Below are positions 1-5,204 of a stretch of DNA of 5,204 nt, in pieces (position 1 is the first letter of the stretch; every line of letters begins with the position of its first letter). The stretch comes from Lachnospiraceae bacterium (lineage in GTDB: Bacteria; Bacillota; Clostridia; Lachnospirales; Lachnospiraceae). The position numbers were made by a program, and so were the translations under genes. The notes below the pieces were generated by a model. It saw only the letters and a program-made list of their open reading frames with translations. It made no database searches and was not told where the DNA came from. The DNA lies in contig CAAEHZ010000347.1 in the NCBI GenBank assembly GCA_900755865.1, positions 1 through 5,204 of the forward strand, given 5' to 3'.

Positions 1-2728
1 CCCAGATACCGGAACCTGCCTCTGCGGTAAATGAACCGTCCCTCTTCTGAAAAGCCAGCCCCGCTGCAACAGGTTCTTCCGCCTCCGGCTCCAGATAAAT
101 TCGGGCTGTGGTATTGGCGGGTACTGTCAGAAGCAAAACTATTCTATCGCCCTGTCCGGCGGTTCTCTCCCGTTTCCATTCTACCGCCAGTTTTCCATAG
201 GCACTCTCATAACTTCCCTTTGCCCATTCCAGACGCTTTCCTGTTCTAGGACTGATTTTACTGAGTGCATACCCGGATTTTCTTTCATCCGTTTCCATTC
301 CCAGAACCACCCGGTACAGCCAGTCCCCCACCGCCCCATAGGCATAATGATTAAAGGAATTCATATCCGGGCTCCACATACTTCCGTCCGGCTTTAACCC
401 GTCCCAATGCTCCCAGACAGTCGTGGCTCCCTGCTTTACCTGATACAGCCAGGAAGGGAAATCCTCCCTTAACAGCAAATCATAGGCTTCATCCACATAT
501 CCGTTTTTGCTGAGTGCATGGCAGAAATAAGGTGTGCCCACAAATCCTGTTACCAGATGCCCGCCTCTTTCTGCCAGAAGCTCTGTCAGACGCTTTGCCG
601 TTTTTTCCCGGAATTTCTCCGGCACCAGTTCAAAATGAAGTGCCAGAATATGCGCGGTCTGGGTCTGTGCGGTCATATCTCCCTCTGTCGTAAAAAATGT
701 TTTCTGAAATTTTTCCCGGATTTTCTGATAAAGAGCGCGATATTCTTCCGCTTCCTGCTCCTTTCCCAAAATCTCACATATTTTTACAAAAAGCCCTGTG
801 GAAAAGGCAAAATATGCCGTACAGGTAAGATCATTGGGCGTTGCTCCCAGATAACTGCCCTCCTCTGCATCCAGCGCCACCCAGTCGCCAAACTGCAGCC
901 TGTAATTCCAGATATAATCCACGGCATGATTTTTCATGAAATCAATCCACTTTTTCATACTCTCGTATTGCTCTTCCAGTATCTGCGTATCCCCATATAC
1001 CAGATACACTGTCCATGGGTTAATAACCGCCACATCCGCCCATGCCGCCGCGGAATGTGTCCCCTGGGATAACAGCCAGTCACTGCTTTCCTTCCCGCTG
1101 ATAATATCCGGCACCACATGGGGTACACCGCCCTCCGGGGTCTGGTCAGCCGCCACATCCTGCAGCCATTTTTCAAAAAACGTATAGGTATCCATCAGAA
1201 AGCAGGCTGTCCGGCAGAAAATCTGGGCATCTCCTGTCCATCCCATCCGCTCGTCCCGCTGAGGACAGTCTGTGGGAATATCCACAAAATTTCCCTTCAT
1301 TCCCCAGAGAATATTATGCTGTAACTGATTGACAAGAGGCTCTGAACAGGAAAATTCCCCTGTATGTTCCATTTCAGAGTATAAAACAAGGGCTGTGAAA
1401 TTCTCCTTTTTCGGCTCTCCGCCCGGAAAACTATCTATTACAGCATACCGGAAACCCTGAAAGGTAAAATTCGGGTGATATACCGCTTTTTTCCCATTAC
1501 AGAGATACCGGATTTCCTGTTTTGCTGTCCGCAGATTCGCCGTATAAACATTTCCCTCTGCATCCAGAGTTTCAAAGCAGCGCAGATGCAGTTCTTCCCC
1601 CGGTTTTCCATCTGTTTTTGTTTCTATCCAGCCTGTCAGATTCTGTCCGAAATCAATTACTCTTTCCCCTTTGGGTGTTGTAAAAATCCGCTGTGCGGGG
1701 ATTTTTTCCATTACCTTTACCCGGCATCCCGGCTGTGGTGTCAGACTTTCACAGGGAAAATCAATGCTCTCTACTTCTCTGTTCCAGACAGGCTCCTCCT
1801 TTGAGGCATCATAAATTTCTCCATCATAAATTTCCGAAAAAACAACCGGGCCTTCTGCCCCCTGCCAGGTAGTATCTGTCACAAATACCTCTTTCCTGCC
1901 GCTTTCATAAACAACGGTAAGCTGCATCAAAAATGCCGCCCTTTCCCCGTAATTGTTCCGCAGATGCAGAAAGCCCATTTTTCCCTTATACCAGCCGGCT
2001 CCCACCAGCGCAGATACCGTATTTTTTCCTTTTTTTAACAACTTGCTCACATCATAGGTCTGATAACAAAGATGCTTCTGATAGGAAGTCCAGCCCGGAG
2101 TCAGTTCATCCTCCCCTGCCTTTTCTCCATTACAATAGAAATGATACAACCCCAGCGCTGTGGTACACGCATAAGCCTGCTTTACTTCTTCTGCAAGAAA
2201 AATTTCCTTTTCCAGCTGTGTACTGCCGGATTTATCCTTTTCCTCAGGAGTTTCCCCGGTAATAAAGGATGCCTGCCATTCCTCTTTCTTCAGAATTCCT
2301 GTCACGAAGGTTGCTGCCGCCCACTCGCTTTCTTTCCTCTCCCCGTCTGCTTCCGCTGCCTTCCGGTTCTTTGCTTCCACTCCGGCGCCTGTTTCTGTTA
2401 CATTCTGGGGCTTTGCTTCCACTCCGACGCCTGTTTCCGCTACATTCCGGCTCTCTGCCTGTACCTGTACCTCTACTATATATTTTGTGCAGGATTCCAG
2501 AAGTTCTTCCACCGGCAGCCTGACCGCCACAGATTTTTCACTCTCCACCCAGCCGCTTTCATAAAACCAGCCCTGTTCTCCTTCTGCTGCCAGTCTTAGC
2601 CTGTATGCCCGCTGCCGGATATTCCTGCCTGTTCCATCCAGCTTCCAGCTGACTGAAATCTTTTTTCCTGTTCCCATGGCATTCTTTAAATGATTTATTC
2701 TGACTTCCCTGATTATGATTTCCTTCAT
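1..2728 (-). CDS. GH78 alpha-L-rhamnosidase, C-terminus cut by the left edge
   Basis: Inverting hydrolase that removes terminal alpha-L-rhamnose from plant glycosides, pectin side chains or bacterial polysaccharides. It has no signal peptide (it begins MKEIIIREVRINHLKN), so it probably acts in the cytoplasm on imported oligosaccharides. I read 909 continuous residues without a stop. Apparent layout: beta-sandwich start (about 1-150), rhamnosidase N domain (about 165-345, with GLYHFYCNGEKAG and ELTPGWTSY), concanavalin-like domain (about 345-450), (alpha/alpha)6 catalytic domain (about 455-800), and C-terminal beta-sandwich. The family signature DCPQRDERMGWTGDAQ holds D487, E493 (expected general acid) and D500. 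TTVWEHWDG holds E773 (expected general base), followed by MNSFNHYAYGAVGDW. Family enzymes are about 900-950 aa, so little is missing. ATG at 2728 is fixed by GGAGGG 9 nt upstream and an in-frame TAA at 2749-2747. Residues 94-121 are a tandem duplication. The family is certain; the exact substrate is not. Confidence 0.95.
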   Translation of the reverse strand, partial: MKEIIIREVRINHLKNAMGTGKKISVSWKLDGTGRNIRQRAYRLRLAAEGEQGWFYESGWVESEKSVAVRLPVEELLESCTKYIVEVQVQAESRNVAETGVGVEAKPQNVTETGAGVEAKNRKAAEADGERKESEWAAATFVTGILKKEEWQASFITGETPEEKDKSGSTQLEKEIFLAEEVKQAYACTTALGLYHFYCNGEKAGEDELTPGWTSYQKHLCYQTYDVSKLLKKGKNTVSALVGAGWYKGKMGFLHLRNNYGERAAFLMQLTVVYESGRKEVFVTDTTWQGAEGPVVFSEIYDGEIYDASKEEPVWNREVESIDFPCESLTPQPGCRVKVMEKIPAQRIFTTPKGERVIDFGQNLTGWIETKTDGKPGEELHLRCFETLDAEGNVYTANLRTAKQEIRYLCNGKKAVYHPNFTFQGFRYAVIDSFPGGEPKKENFTALVLYSEMEHTGEFSCSEPLVNQLQHNILWGMKGNFVDIPTDCPQRDERMGWTGDAQIFCRTACFLMDTYTFFEKWLQDVAADQTPEGGVPHVVPDIISGKESSDWLLSQGTHSAAAWADVAVINPWTVYLVYGDTQILEEQYESMKKWIDFMKNHAVDYIWNYRLQFGDWVALDAEEGSYLGATPNDLTCTAYFAFSTGLFVKICEILGKEQEAEEYRALYQKIREKFQKTFFTTEGDMTAQTQTAHILALHFELVPEKFREKTAKRLTELLAERGGHLVTGFVGTPYFCHALSKNGYVDEAYDLLLREDFPSWLYQVKQGATTVWEHWDGLKPDGSMWSPDMNSFNHYAYGAVGDWLYRVVLGMETDERKSGYALSKISPRTGKRLEWAKGSYESAYGKLAVEWKRERTAGQGDRIVLLLTVPANTTARIYLEPEAEEPVAAGLAFQKRDGSFTAEAGSGIW
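2366..2449 (-). repeat. Two tandem 42-bp units inside the rhamnosidase gene
   Basis: Units 2408-2449 and 2366-2407 are directly adjacent and match at 36 of 42 bases. They keep frame exactly and encode RNVAETGVGVEAKP and QNVTETGAGVEAKN (residues 94-107 and 108-121). A decayed third copy (RKAAEADGE) follows at about 2339-2365. The units lie between the strand YIVEVQVQAE and the segment SEWAAATFVTGIL, which are normally joined by a short loop, so they probably form a flexible, charged surface linker away from the active site. Confidence 0.88.
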
Positions 2729-2745
2729 TTTCCAACACCCTCCAT
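2725..2745 (-). CDS. Six-codon mini-ORF overlapping the rhamnosidase start
   Basis: ATG at 2745 opens MEGVGK and ends at TGA 2727-2725, overlapping the rhamnosidase ATG as ATGA. It has its own GAGG (2752-2755) with a 6-nt spacer, and the sequence around it closely resembles the trpS start region. Translation is therefore plausible and would be coupled to the rhamnosidase start. It could instead be a relic of a copied trpS leader with no function. The peptide resembles no attenuation peptide I know: it has no run of a single amino acid. Confidence 0.4.
   Translation of the reverse strand: MEGVGK
2738..2743 (-). promoter_or_regulatory. Ribosome binding site of the rhamnosidase gene
   Basis: GGAGGG lies 9 nt before the ATG at 2728. 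It is inside a six-codon mini-ORF (2745-2725), so ribosomes finishing that ORF would pass over this site. An in-frame TAA just upstream leaves no alternative longer start. Confidence 0.85.
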
Positions 2746-2802
2746 TTTAATCCTCATTTCTGCTCACTTCTCCAACGCATCTACATTCCTTTCTTTTACA
2801 CA

Positions 2803-2831
2803 ACTTTATCCGGAAAATTACTGAATTGCAA
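2803..2831 (-). promoter_or_regulatory. Candidate promoter for the rhamnosidase gene
   Basis: TTGCAA (2831-2826, 4 of 6 to the sigma-A -35) and TAAAGT (2808-2803, 4 of 6 to the -10) are separated by exactly 17 nt. Transcription would start near 2796, giving a leader of about 68 nt. The -35 lies in the loop of the dyad 2810-2853 and the spacer covers one arm, so a protein bound to the dyad would block it. Moderate match only; it is the best I find downstream of the trpS terminator. Confidence 0.45.
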
Positions 2832-2853
2832 TAAGAAGTTCAGTATTTTCCGG
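2810..2853. promoter_or_regulatory. Large inverted repeat over the rhamnosidase promoter
   Basis: Arms CCGGAAAATTACTGAA (2810-2825) and TTCAGTATTTTCCGG (2839-2853) are complementary over 15 pairs with one bulged T, around a 13-nt loop that contains the small palindrome ATTGCAAT. No T-run follows on either strand, so it is not a normal intrinsic terminator. It may be an operator for a regulator of the rhamnosidase gene, or an RNA hairpin in trpS read-through transcripts. The inverted repeat is clear; its role is inferred. Confidence 0.6.
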
Positions 2854-2857
2854 GATG

Positions 2858-2911
2858 AAAAAATTCCCCTTAAGTAAACCTGGCTGCCTGCCCTGTCTAC
2901 TCAAGGGGAAT
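2858..2911 (-). terminator. Intrinsic terminator of trpS
   Basis: A 17-bp stem pairs 2895-2911 with 2863-2879, using two G-U pairs, around a 15-nt loop. On the minus strand it runs directly into six T residues (2863-2858). It begins 35 nt after the trpS stop and should separate trpS from the rhamnosidase gene. On the plus strand the nearest T-run is 14 nt away from the stem, so the terminator acts in the minus direction. Confidence 0.93.
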
Positions 2912-2946
2912 CCTGTTATTATCCTTTTTTGTTCTGTTTTCGGATT

Positions 2947-4032
2947 TTATCCTTCATACTTCTCACTCTGCATCCGAATCAGTTCCTCATCCTCGAAGTA
3001 ATTGATTTTCATGGCACTCTTTACTTCGGAAAGGGTCTGGGCTGCTACCTCACGCGCTTCATCGCTGCCCTTTTTCAAAATCTCATAAACCGCCGGAATA
3101 TCCTTTTCCAGTTCCTTTCTGCGGTTTCTGATAGGCTCCAGTGTCTCCTGCATTATCTGGTTTAAGAACTTCTTTACCTTTACATCTCCCAGACCGCCGC
3201 GCTGATAATGTGCCTTCAATTCATCCAGATTTGCATAATCAGGCAGATATCTGTCAAAATGCTCCTGTTTGCAGAAGGCATCCAGATAAGTAAATACGGT
3301 ATTTCCTTCCAGATGTCCCGGGTCGCTGACCTGTAAATGCAGCGGATCGGTATACATGCTCATAATCTTGGTTCTTACCTCATCTGCGCTGTCTGCCAGA
3401 TAGATACAGTTTCCAAGGGATTTACTCATTTTTGCCTTTCCGTCAATACCGGGCAATCTCTGACAGGCTTCATTCTCCGGCAAAAGTGCTGTCGGTTCTA
3501 CCAGAACAGGGGCATATACCGTATTAAATTTATGTACAATTTCTCTGGTCTGCTCAATCATGGGAAGCTGGTCCCCGCCTACCGGTACTGTTGTTGCCTT
3601 AAATGCCGTAATATCAGATGCCTGACTGATTGGATAGGTGAAAAATCCAACCGGGATACTTGCCTCAAAATTACGCATCTGGATTTCACTCTTTACCGTA
3701 GGATTTCTCTGCAGTCTTGCCACAGTCACCAAATCCATATAGTAAAAAGTCAGTTCGCACAGTTCTGAAATCTGGGACTGAATAAAAATAGTTGCCTTCG
3801 CCGGGTCAAGCCCACAGGACATGTAATCCAGAGCCACCTCAATAATATTCTGGCGCACCTTTTCCGGATTTTCAATATTGTCCGTCAGCGCCTGTGCATC
3901 CGCAATCATAATAAAAGTTTTCTTATATTCACCGGAATTCTGCAGTTCCACTCTTCTTCTGAGAGAGCCTGCATAATGTCCCACATGAAGTCTTCCGGTC
4001 GGTCTGTCACCGGTCAAAATAATCTTATCCAT
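2947..4032 (-). CDS. trpS: Tryptophanyl-tRNA synthetase
   Basis: Class I aminoacyl-tRNA synthetase that charges tRNA-Trp with tryptophan using ATP in the cytoplasm; expected to be a homodimer. It is complete at 361 aa. [18 protein letters not shown] near the N-terminus contains the HIGH-type site HVGH (16-19), GGDQ is at 152-155, and KMSKS at 201-205. D140 in YPISQASD aligns by eye with the aspartate that recognises the indole NH in Bacillus TrpRS. The GDRPTG form, NPTVKSEI and the tail region [10 protein letters not shown] match the streptococcal-type TrpRS rather than the SGIQPSG type. The last 20 or so residues after SAM extend beyond the streptococcal protein as I recall it. ATG at 4032 is preferred because GGAG lies 6 nt upstream and the homologous N-terminus starts here. 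A GTG at 4104 would fall almost at the predicted transcript start. Own promoter (4116-4124) and terminator. Confidence 0.98.
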   Translation of the reverse strand: MDKIILTGDRPTGRLHVGHYAGSLRRRVELQNSGEYKKTFIMIADAQALTDNIENPEKVRQNIIEVALDYMSCGLDPAKATIFIQSQISELCELTFYYMDLVTVARLQRNPTVKSEIQMRNFEASIPVGFFTYPISQASDITAFKATTVPVGGDQLPMIEQTREIVHKFNTVYAPVLVEPTALLPENEACQRLPGIDGKAKMSKSLGNCIYLADSADEVRTKIMSMYTDPLHLQVSDPGHLEGNTVFTYLDAFCKQEHFDRYLPDYANLDELKAHYQRGGLGDVKVKKFLNQIMQETLEPIRNRRKELEKDIPAVYEILKKGSDEAREVAAQTLSEVKSAMKINYFEDEELIRMQSEKYEG

Positions 4033-4038
4033 TTTAAT

Positions 4039-4042
4039 CTCC
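4039..4042 (-). promoter_or_regulatory. Ribosome binding site deciding the trpS start
   Basis: GGAG followed by ATTAAA and the ATG at 4032 gives a 6-nt spacing. Upstream in-frame starts at 4044, 4056 and 4104 lack comparable sites. The surrounding sequence is nearly repeated before the rhamnosidase gene at 2741-2774. Confidence 0.8.
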
Positions 4043-4047
4043 ATTTC

Positions 4048-4107
4048 TGCACACATTCTTCCAGCAGTACTCACACCGGCAGGGCTTCGCCTCCCCGTGT
4101 GCACGGG
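4048..4107 (-). promoter_or_regulatory. Hairpin-forming trpS leader with competing pairings
   Basis: The leader, about 77 nt, can fold in incompatible ways. CCCGT/ACGGG closes a small hairpin at 4094-4107. CACAC (4101-4097) can pair with GTGTG (4076-4072), enclosing an AGG/CCT stem with a GAA-containing loop. TGCACAC (4103-4097) can also pair perfectly with GTGTGCA (4054-4048), which ends 5 nt before the GGAG. A choice between these could alter access to the start. There is no T-box signature and no T-run. Pairings are seen; regulation is inferred. Confidence 0.35.
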
Positions 4108-4115
4108 TTTTATCC

Positions 4116-4124
4116 ATTATAACA
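4116..4124 (-). promoter_or_regulatory. trpS promoter, extended -10
   Basis: The perfect -10 hexamer TATAAT (4121-4116) is preceded by TGT (4124-4122), giving an extended -10 element. The -35 at 17-nt spacing, TTTCCC, is weak, which is usual for extended -10 promoters. Transcription would start near 4109, 77 nt before the trpS ATG. The promoter lies between the broken Rpn gene and trpS and makes trpS independent of it. Confidence 0.8.
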
Positions 4125-4162
4125 TAGTTTGCAGGAGGGGGAAAGATTTTATTTGACCGGAA

Positions 4163-4841
4163 TCAGCTTAACCCATATTTTTGAAGCATTTCATTTCTGA
4201 ATTTTGCATCAGAAAGCCTTTCCAGCTGCCCTGCTTCCCCGTTTTCACTCATCCGCACTATTAACTGTGCCAACTGTTCCTGCCCTTCGGCACGTCCCTG
4301 AACAAGCCCCTCCATCTGTCCCTCAATGCGCCCTTCAGCGCGCCCTTCATCCCGGACATAGTCATCCTCCGCTTTTCTGTCACGCTTCGCTTTCAATCGT
4401 GCCTCATAAGTCCATCTCAGCTTCTTCCCCAGATTCATTCTTCTCACCACTTCTATTGCATCCAGAATCCCCACATTTACCGTTTGCGCCTTTAACATAT
4501 CCAATTCCTCCATTGTATCTGCACGGAACAGTTCTATCCATTCCTCCAACGCTCCGCTGCCTGTCAGTTCTTTATTTCACTCAATCACATGAATTTCCAG
4601 CAGGTCAATGATTCCCTCTCCCTGTTCCTCCCGCAGTCCATACTTCCAGTGATACTTTTCTCCCTCAAATAAGGTAAAGTCTGGTTCCGTTATCCAGCGT
4701 CACCAGCACATCCAGAATCCCCTGTTTCTGATAGCGGTACCGCTTTCCTCCTGTTCTTCGCAGGAGATTTTTTGAAATAGAAATCAGGAATATATAATCA
4801 CCGACATTTCCCAGAAAATCTTCTGCTTTTTCAATTGTTTT
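4163..4841 (-). pseudogene. Broken Rpn/PD-(D/E)XK nuclease family ('transposase') gene
   Basis: Intact relatives are PD-(D/E)XK nucleases annotated as recombination-promoting nuclease or putative transposase; they act on DNA. Three pieces are visible. Frame 4841-4668 carries KQGILDVLVTLDNGTR, where the D of ILDV is the likely first metal-binding residue. Frame 4699-4580 carries PDFTLFEGEKYHWKYGLREE and ends in LEIHVIE. An in-frame TGA (4579-4577) sits where the family usually has leucine. The same frame continues to 4163 with LEEWIELFRADTMEELDML, YEARLKAKRDRK and a tail rich in EGR/EGQ repeats. The E-x-Q/K part of the core expected after LDNGT, and about 45-50 following residues, are missing, suggesting a deletion near 4675-4700. 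No clear N-terminus is visible. The 128-aa frame from a TTG at 4549 might be predicted as a small protein, but its ribosome site is poor. Family assigned from memory of motifs. Confidence 0.75.
4298..4372 (-). repeat. Degenerate EGR-type codon repeats in the Rpn tail
   Basis: This stretch encodes a chain of four-residue units (EGRA, EGRI, EGQM, EGLV, QGRA, EGQE). Such E-G-x-x repeats are typical of the C-terminal helix of Rpn-family proteins in clostridia and vary in number by slippage. They support the family call more than any function. Confidence 0.65.
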
Positions 4842-4975
4842 TCATTGGATAAAAGCATAGATTTTCTAAGGAACGTCAGAATGTTTGATTTGTTTTTCCT
4901 ATATGTGAAAGAAATTGTTATGCTTTATAAGTATATTAACATAAATATAAATTTTGTCAACAATAAATTATCATT
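4842..4975. other. AT-rich spacer between TPR gene and Rpn remnant
   Basis: The stretch is strikingly AT-rich compared with the flanking genes, especially 4910-4980. It has no credible open frame on the minus strand; a plus-strand frame through it has no homology I recognise and no ribosome site. It contains the promoter 4933-4960 and probably the lost 5' end of the Rpn gene: from an ATG at 4845 only four codons are open (ATG AAA AAC AAT, then TGA), and removing one base would join it to the downstream frame. Confidence 0.6.
4933..4960 (-). promoter_or_regulatory. Strong-looking promoter upstream of the Rpn remnant
   Basis: A consensus -35, TTGACA (4960-4955), is followed after 16 nt by TAATAT (4938-4933), preceded by TGT (4941-4939) as an extended -10. 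Transcription would start near 4926 and run into the Rpn remnant. No hairpin terminator lies between it and the remnant, nor between the remnant and the trpS promoter, so read-through into trpS is possible. Confidence 0.7.
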
Positions 4976-5204
4976 TTATTTTCTATACATATGTGCCATC
5001 ATATGGGAAGGTTCCAGTTCCAAAGCCTTCTCCAGATACCGTCCTGCCTTCTCCTGTTCACCAAGTCCCAGATAACCCAGTCCCATCAGGTAGTAGCAGT
5101 GCGCCCTGTTCTTCCGGGTCAAATCATCCTCAAAAATCAGGAAATCCGGCAGGGAAACTGCAAAATACTCTGTTCTTACCTCATCCTCCAGATGCTTCTC
5201 GCCG
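4976..5204 (-). CDS. C-terminal end of a TPR-repeat protein, possibly DUF5107-type
   Basis: Only the last 75 residues are present; the gene enters from the right edge and stops at TAA 4978-4976. Residues 34-67 form one good tetratricopeptide repeat: CYYLMGLGYLGLGEQEKA then YLEKALELEP, with the typical small residues and closing proline. TPRs are helical protein-binding repeats. Before it, YFAVSLPDFLIFEDDLTRKN resembles, from memory, the C-terminus of large DUF5107/TPR proteins of gut Bacillota, which are often encoded near glycoside hydrolases. The TPR is clear; the DUF5107 assignment is tentative because that domain would lie outside the window. The final residues HMYRK run into the AT-rich spacer. 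Confidence 0.75.
   Translation of the reverse strand, partial: GEKHLEDEVRTEYFAVSLPDFLIFEDDLTRKNRAHCYYLMGLGYLGLGEQEKAGRYLEKALELEPSHMMAHMYRK

Noticed and set aside
518..1072. 184-aa plus-strand open frame
   Set aside because: It lies entirely antisense to the rhamnosidase catalytic domain, is rich in Cys, Phe and Lys with no recognisable motif, and has no ribosome site. It is a mirror frame.
2339..2449. CRISPR-like repeats
   Set aside because: The units are directly adjacent without spacers and lie in frame inside a gene.
2072..2599. 175-aa plus-strand frame with FCYILGLCFHSDACF-type repeats
   Set aside because: The repeat is the antisense reading of the 42-bp tandem units in the rhamnosidase gene. 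There is no independent coding evidence.
2810..2853. Second intrinsic terminator
   Set aside because: The stem is long but no T-run follows on either strand; the nearby 2858-2911 hairpin already terminates trpS.
2947..4104. Longer trpS starting from GTG at 4104
   Set aside because: The extra 24 residues are not seen in the family, the start has no ribosome site, and it lies only about 5 nt from the predicted transcript start.
4033..4162. T-box riboswitch upstream of trpS
   Set aside because: The space after the promoter is about 77 nt, there is no T-box consensus, and there is no terminator with a T-run in the leader.
4577..4579. TGA as selenocysteine or programmed read-through
   Set aside because: The same gene also has a frame change and a missing core segment, and relatives have leucine here, so decay explains it better.
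4845..5075. 76-aa plus-strand frame with hydrophobic N-terminus
   Set aside because: It crosses the AT-rich spacer and is antisense to the TPR gene end, with no ribosome site or recognisable family.

Overview
The window looks like chromosomal DNA of a gut-type Bacillota, most likely a Lachnospiraceae or Clostridium-like member. The grounds are the Firmicutes-type tryptophanyl-tRNA synthetase, strong GGAGG-type ribosome sites, AT-rich promoters, an intracellular GH78 rhamnosidase and a decayed Rpn-type nuclease gene with an EGR-rich tail. This is inferred from sequence style; no database search was run. All recognisable genes are on the minus strand, so transcription runs right to left. The plus-strand open frames are antisense shadows.

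Layout in transcription order: (1) 5204-4976 is the C-terminal end of a TPR protein, possibly DUF5107-like, that enters from the right edge. (2) About 4975-4850 is a very AT-rich spacer with a good promoter (TTGACA, 16 nt, extended -10). (3) 4841-4163 is a broken gene of the Rpn/PD-(D/E)XK nuclease 'transposase' family, with a frame change, probable internal deletion of the catalytic core and an in-frame TGA. (4) 4162-4033 holds an extended -10 promoter and a short, hairpin-rich leader. (5) 4032-2947 is a complete trpS. (6) 2946-2729 holds a strong intrinsic terminator, a second large dyad overlapping a candidate promoter, and a six-codon mini-ORF. (7) 2728-1 is a GH78 alpha-L-rhamnosidase running off the left edge with 909 residues visible.

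The genes do not form an obvious single pathway. trpS is housekeeping and has its own promoter and terminator. The rhamnosidase probably trims rhamnosides inside the cell and is transcribed separately; such genes often sit in carbohydrate-use loci, and the upstream TPR fragment may belong to that setting. The least ordinary features are a leader of about 34 nt shared by trpS and the rhamnosidase gene, the coupled mini-ORF at the rhamnosidase start, a 14-residue tandem duplication in the rhamnosidase, and the eroded Rpn gene that keeps a good promoter. I see no convincing undescribed multi-gene system here.
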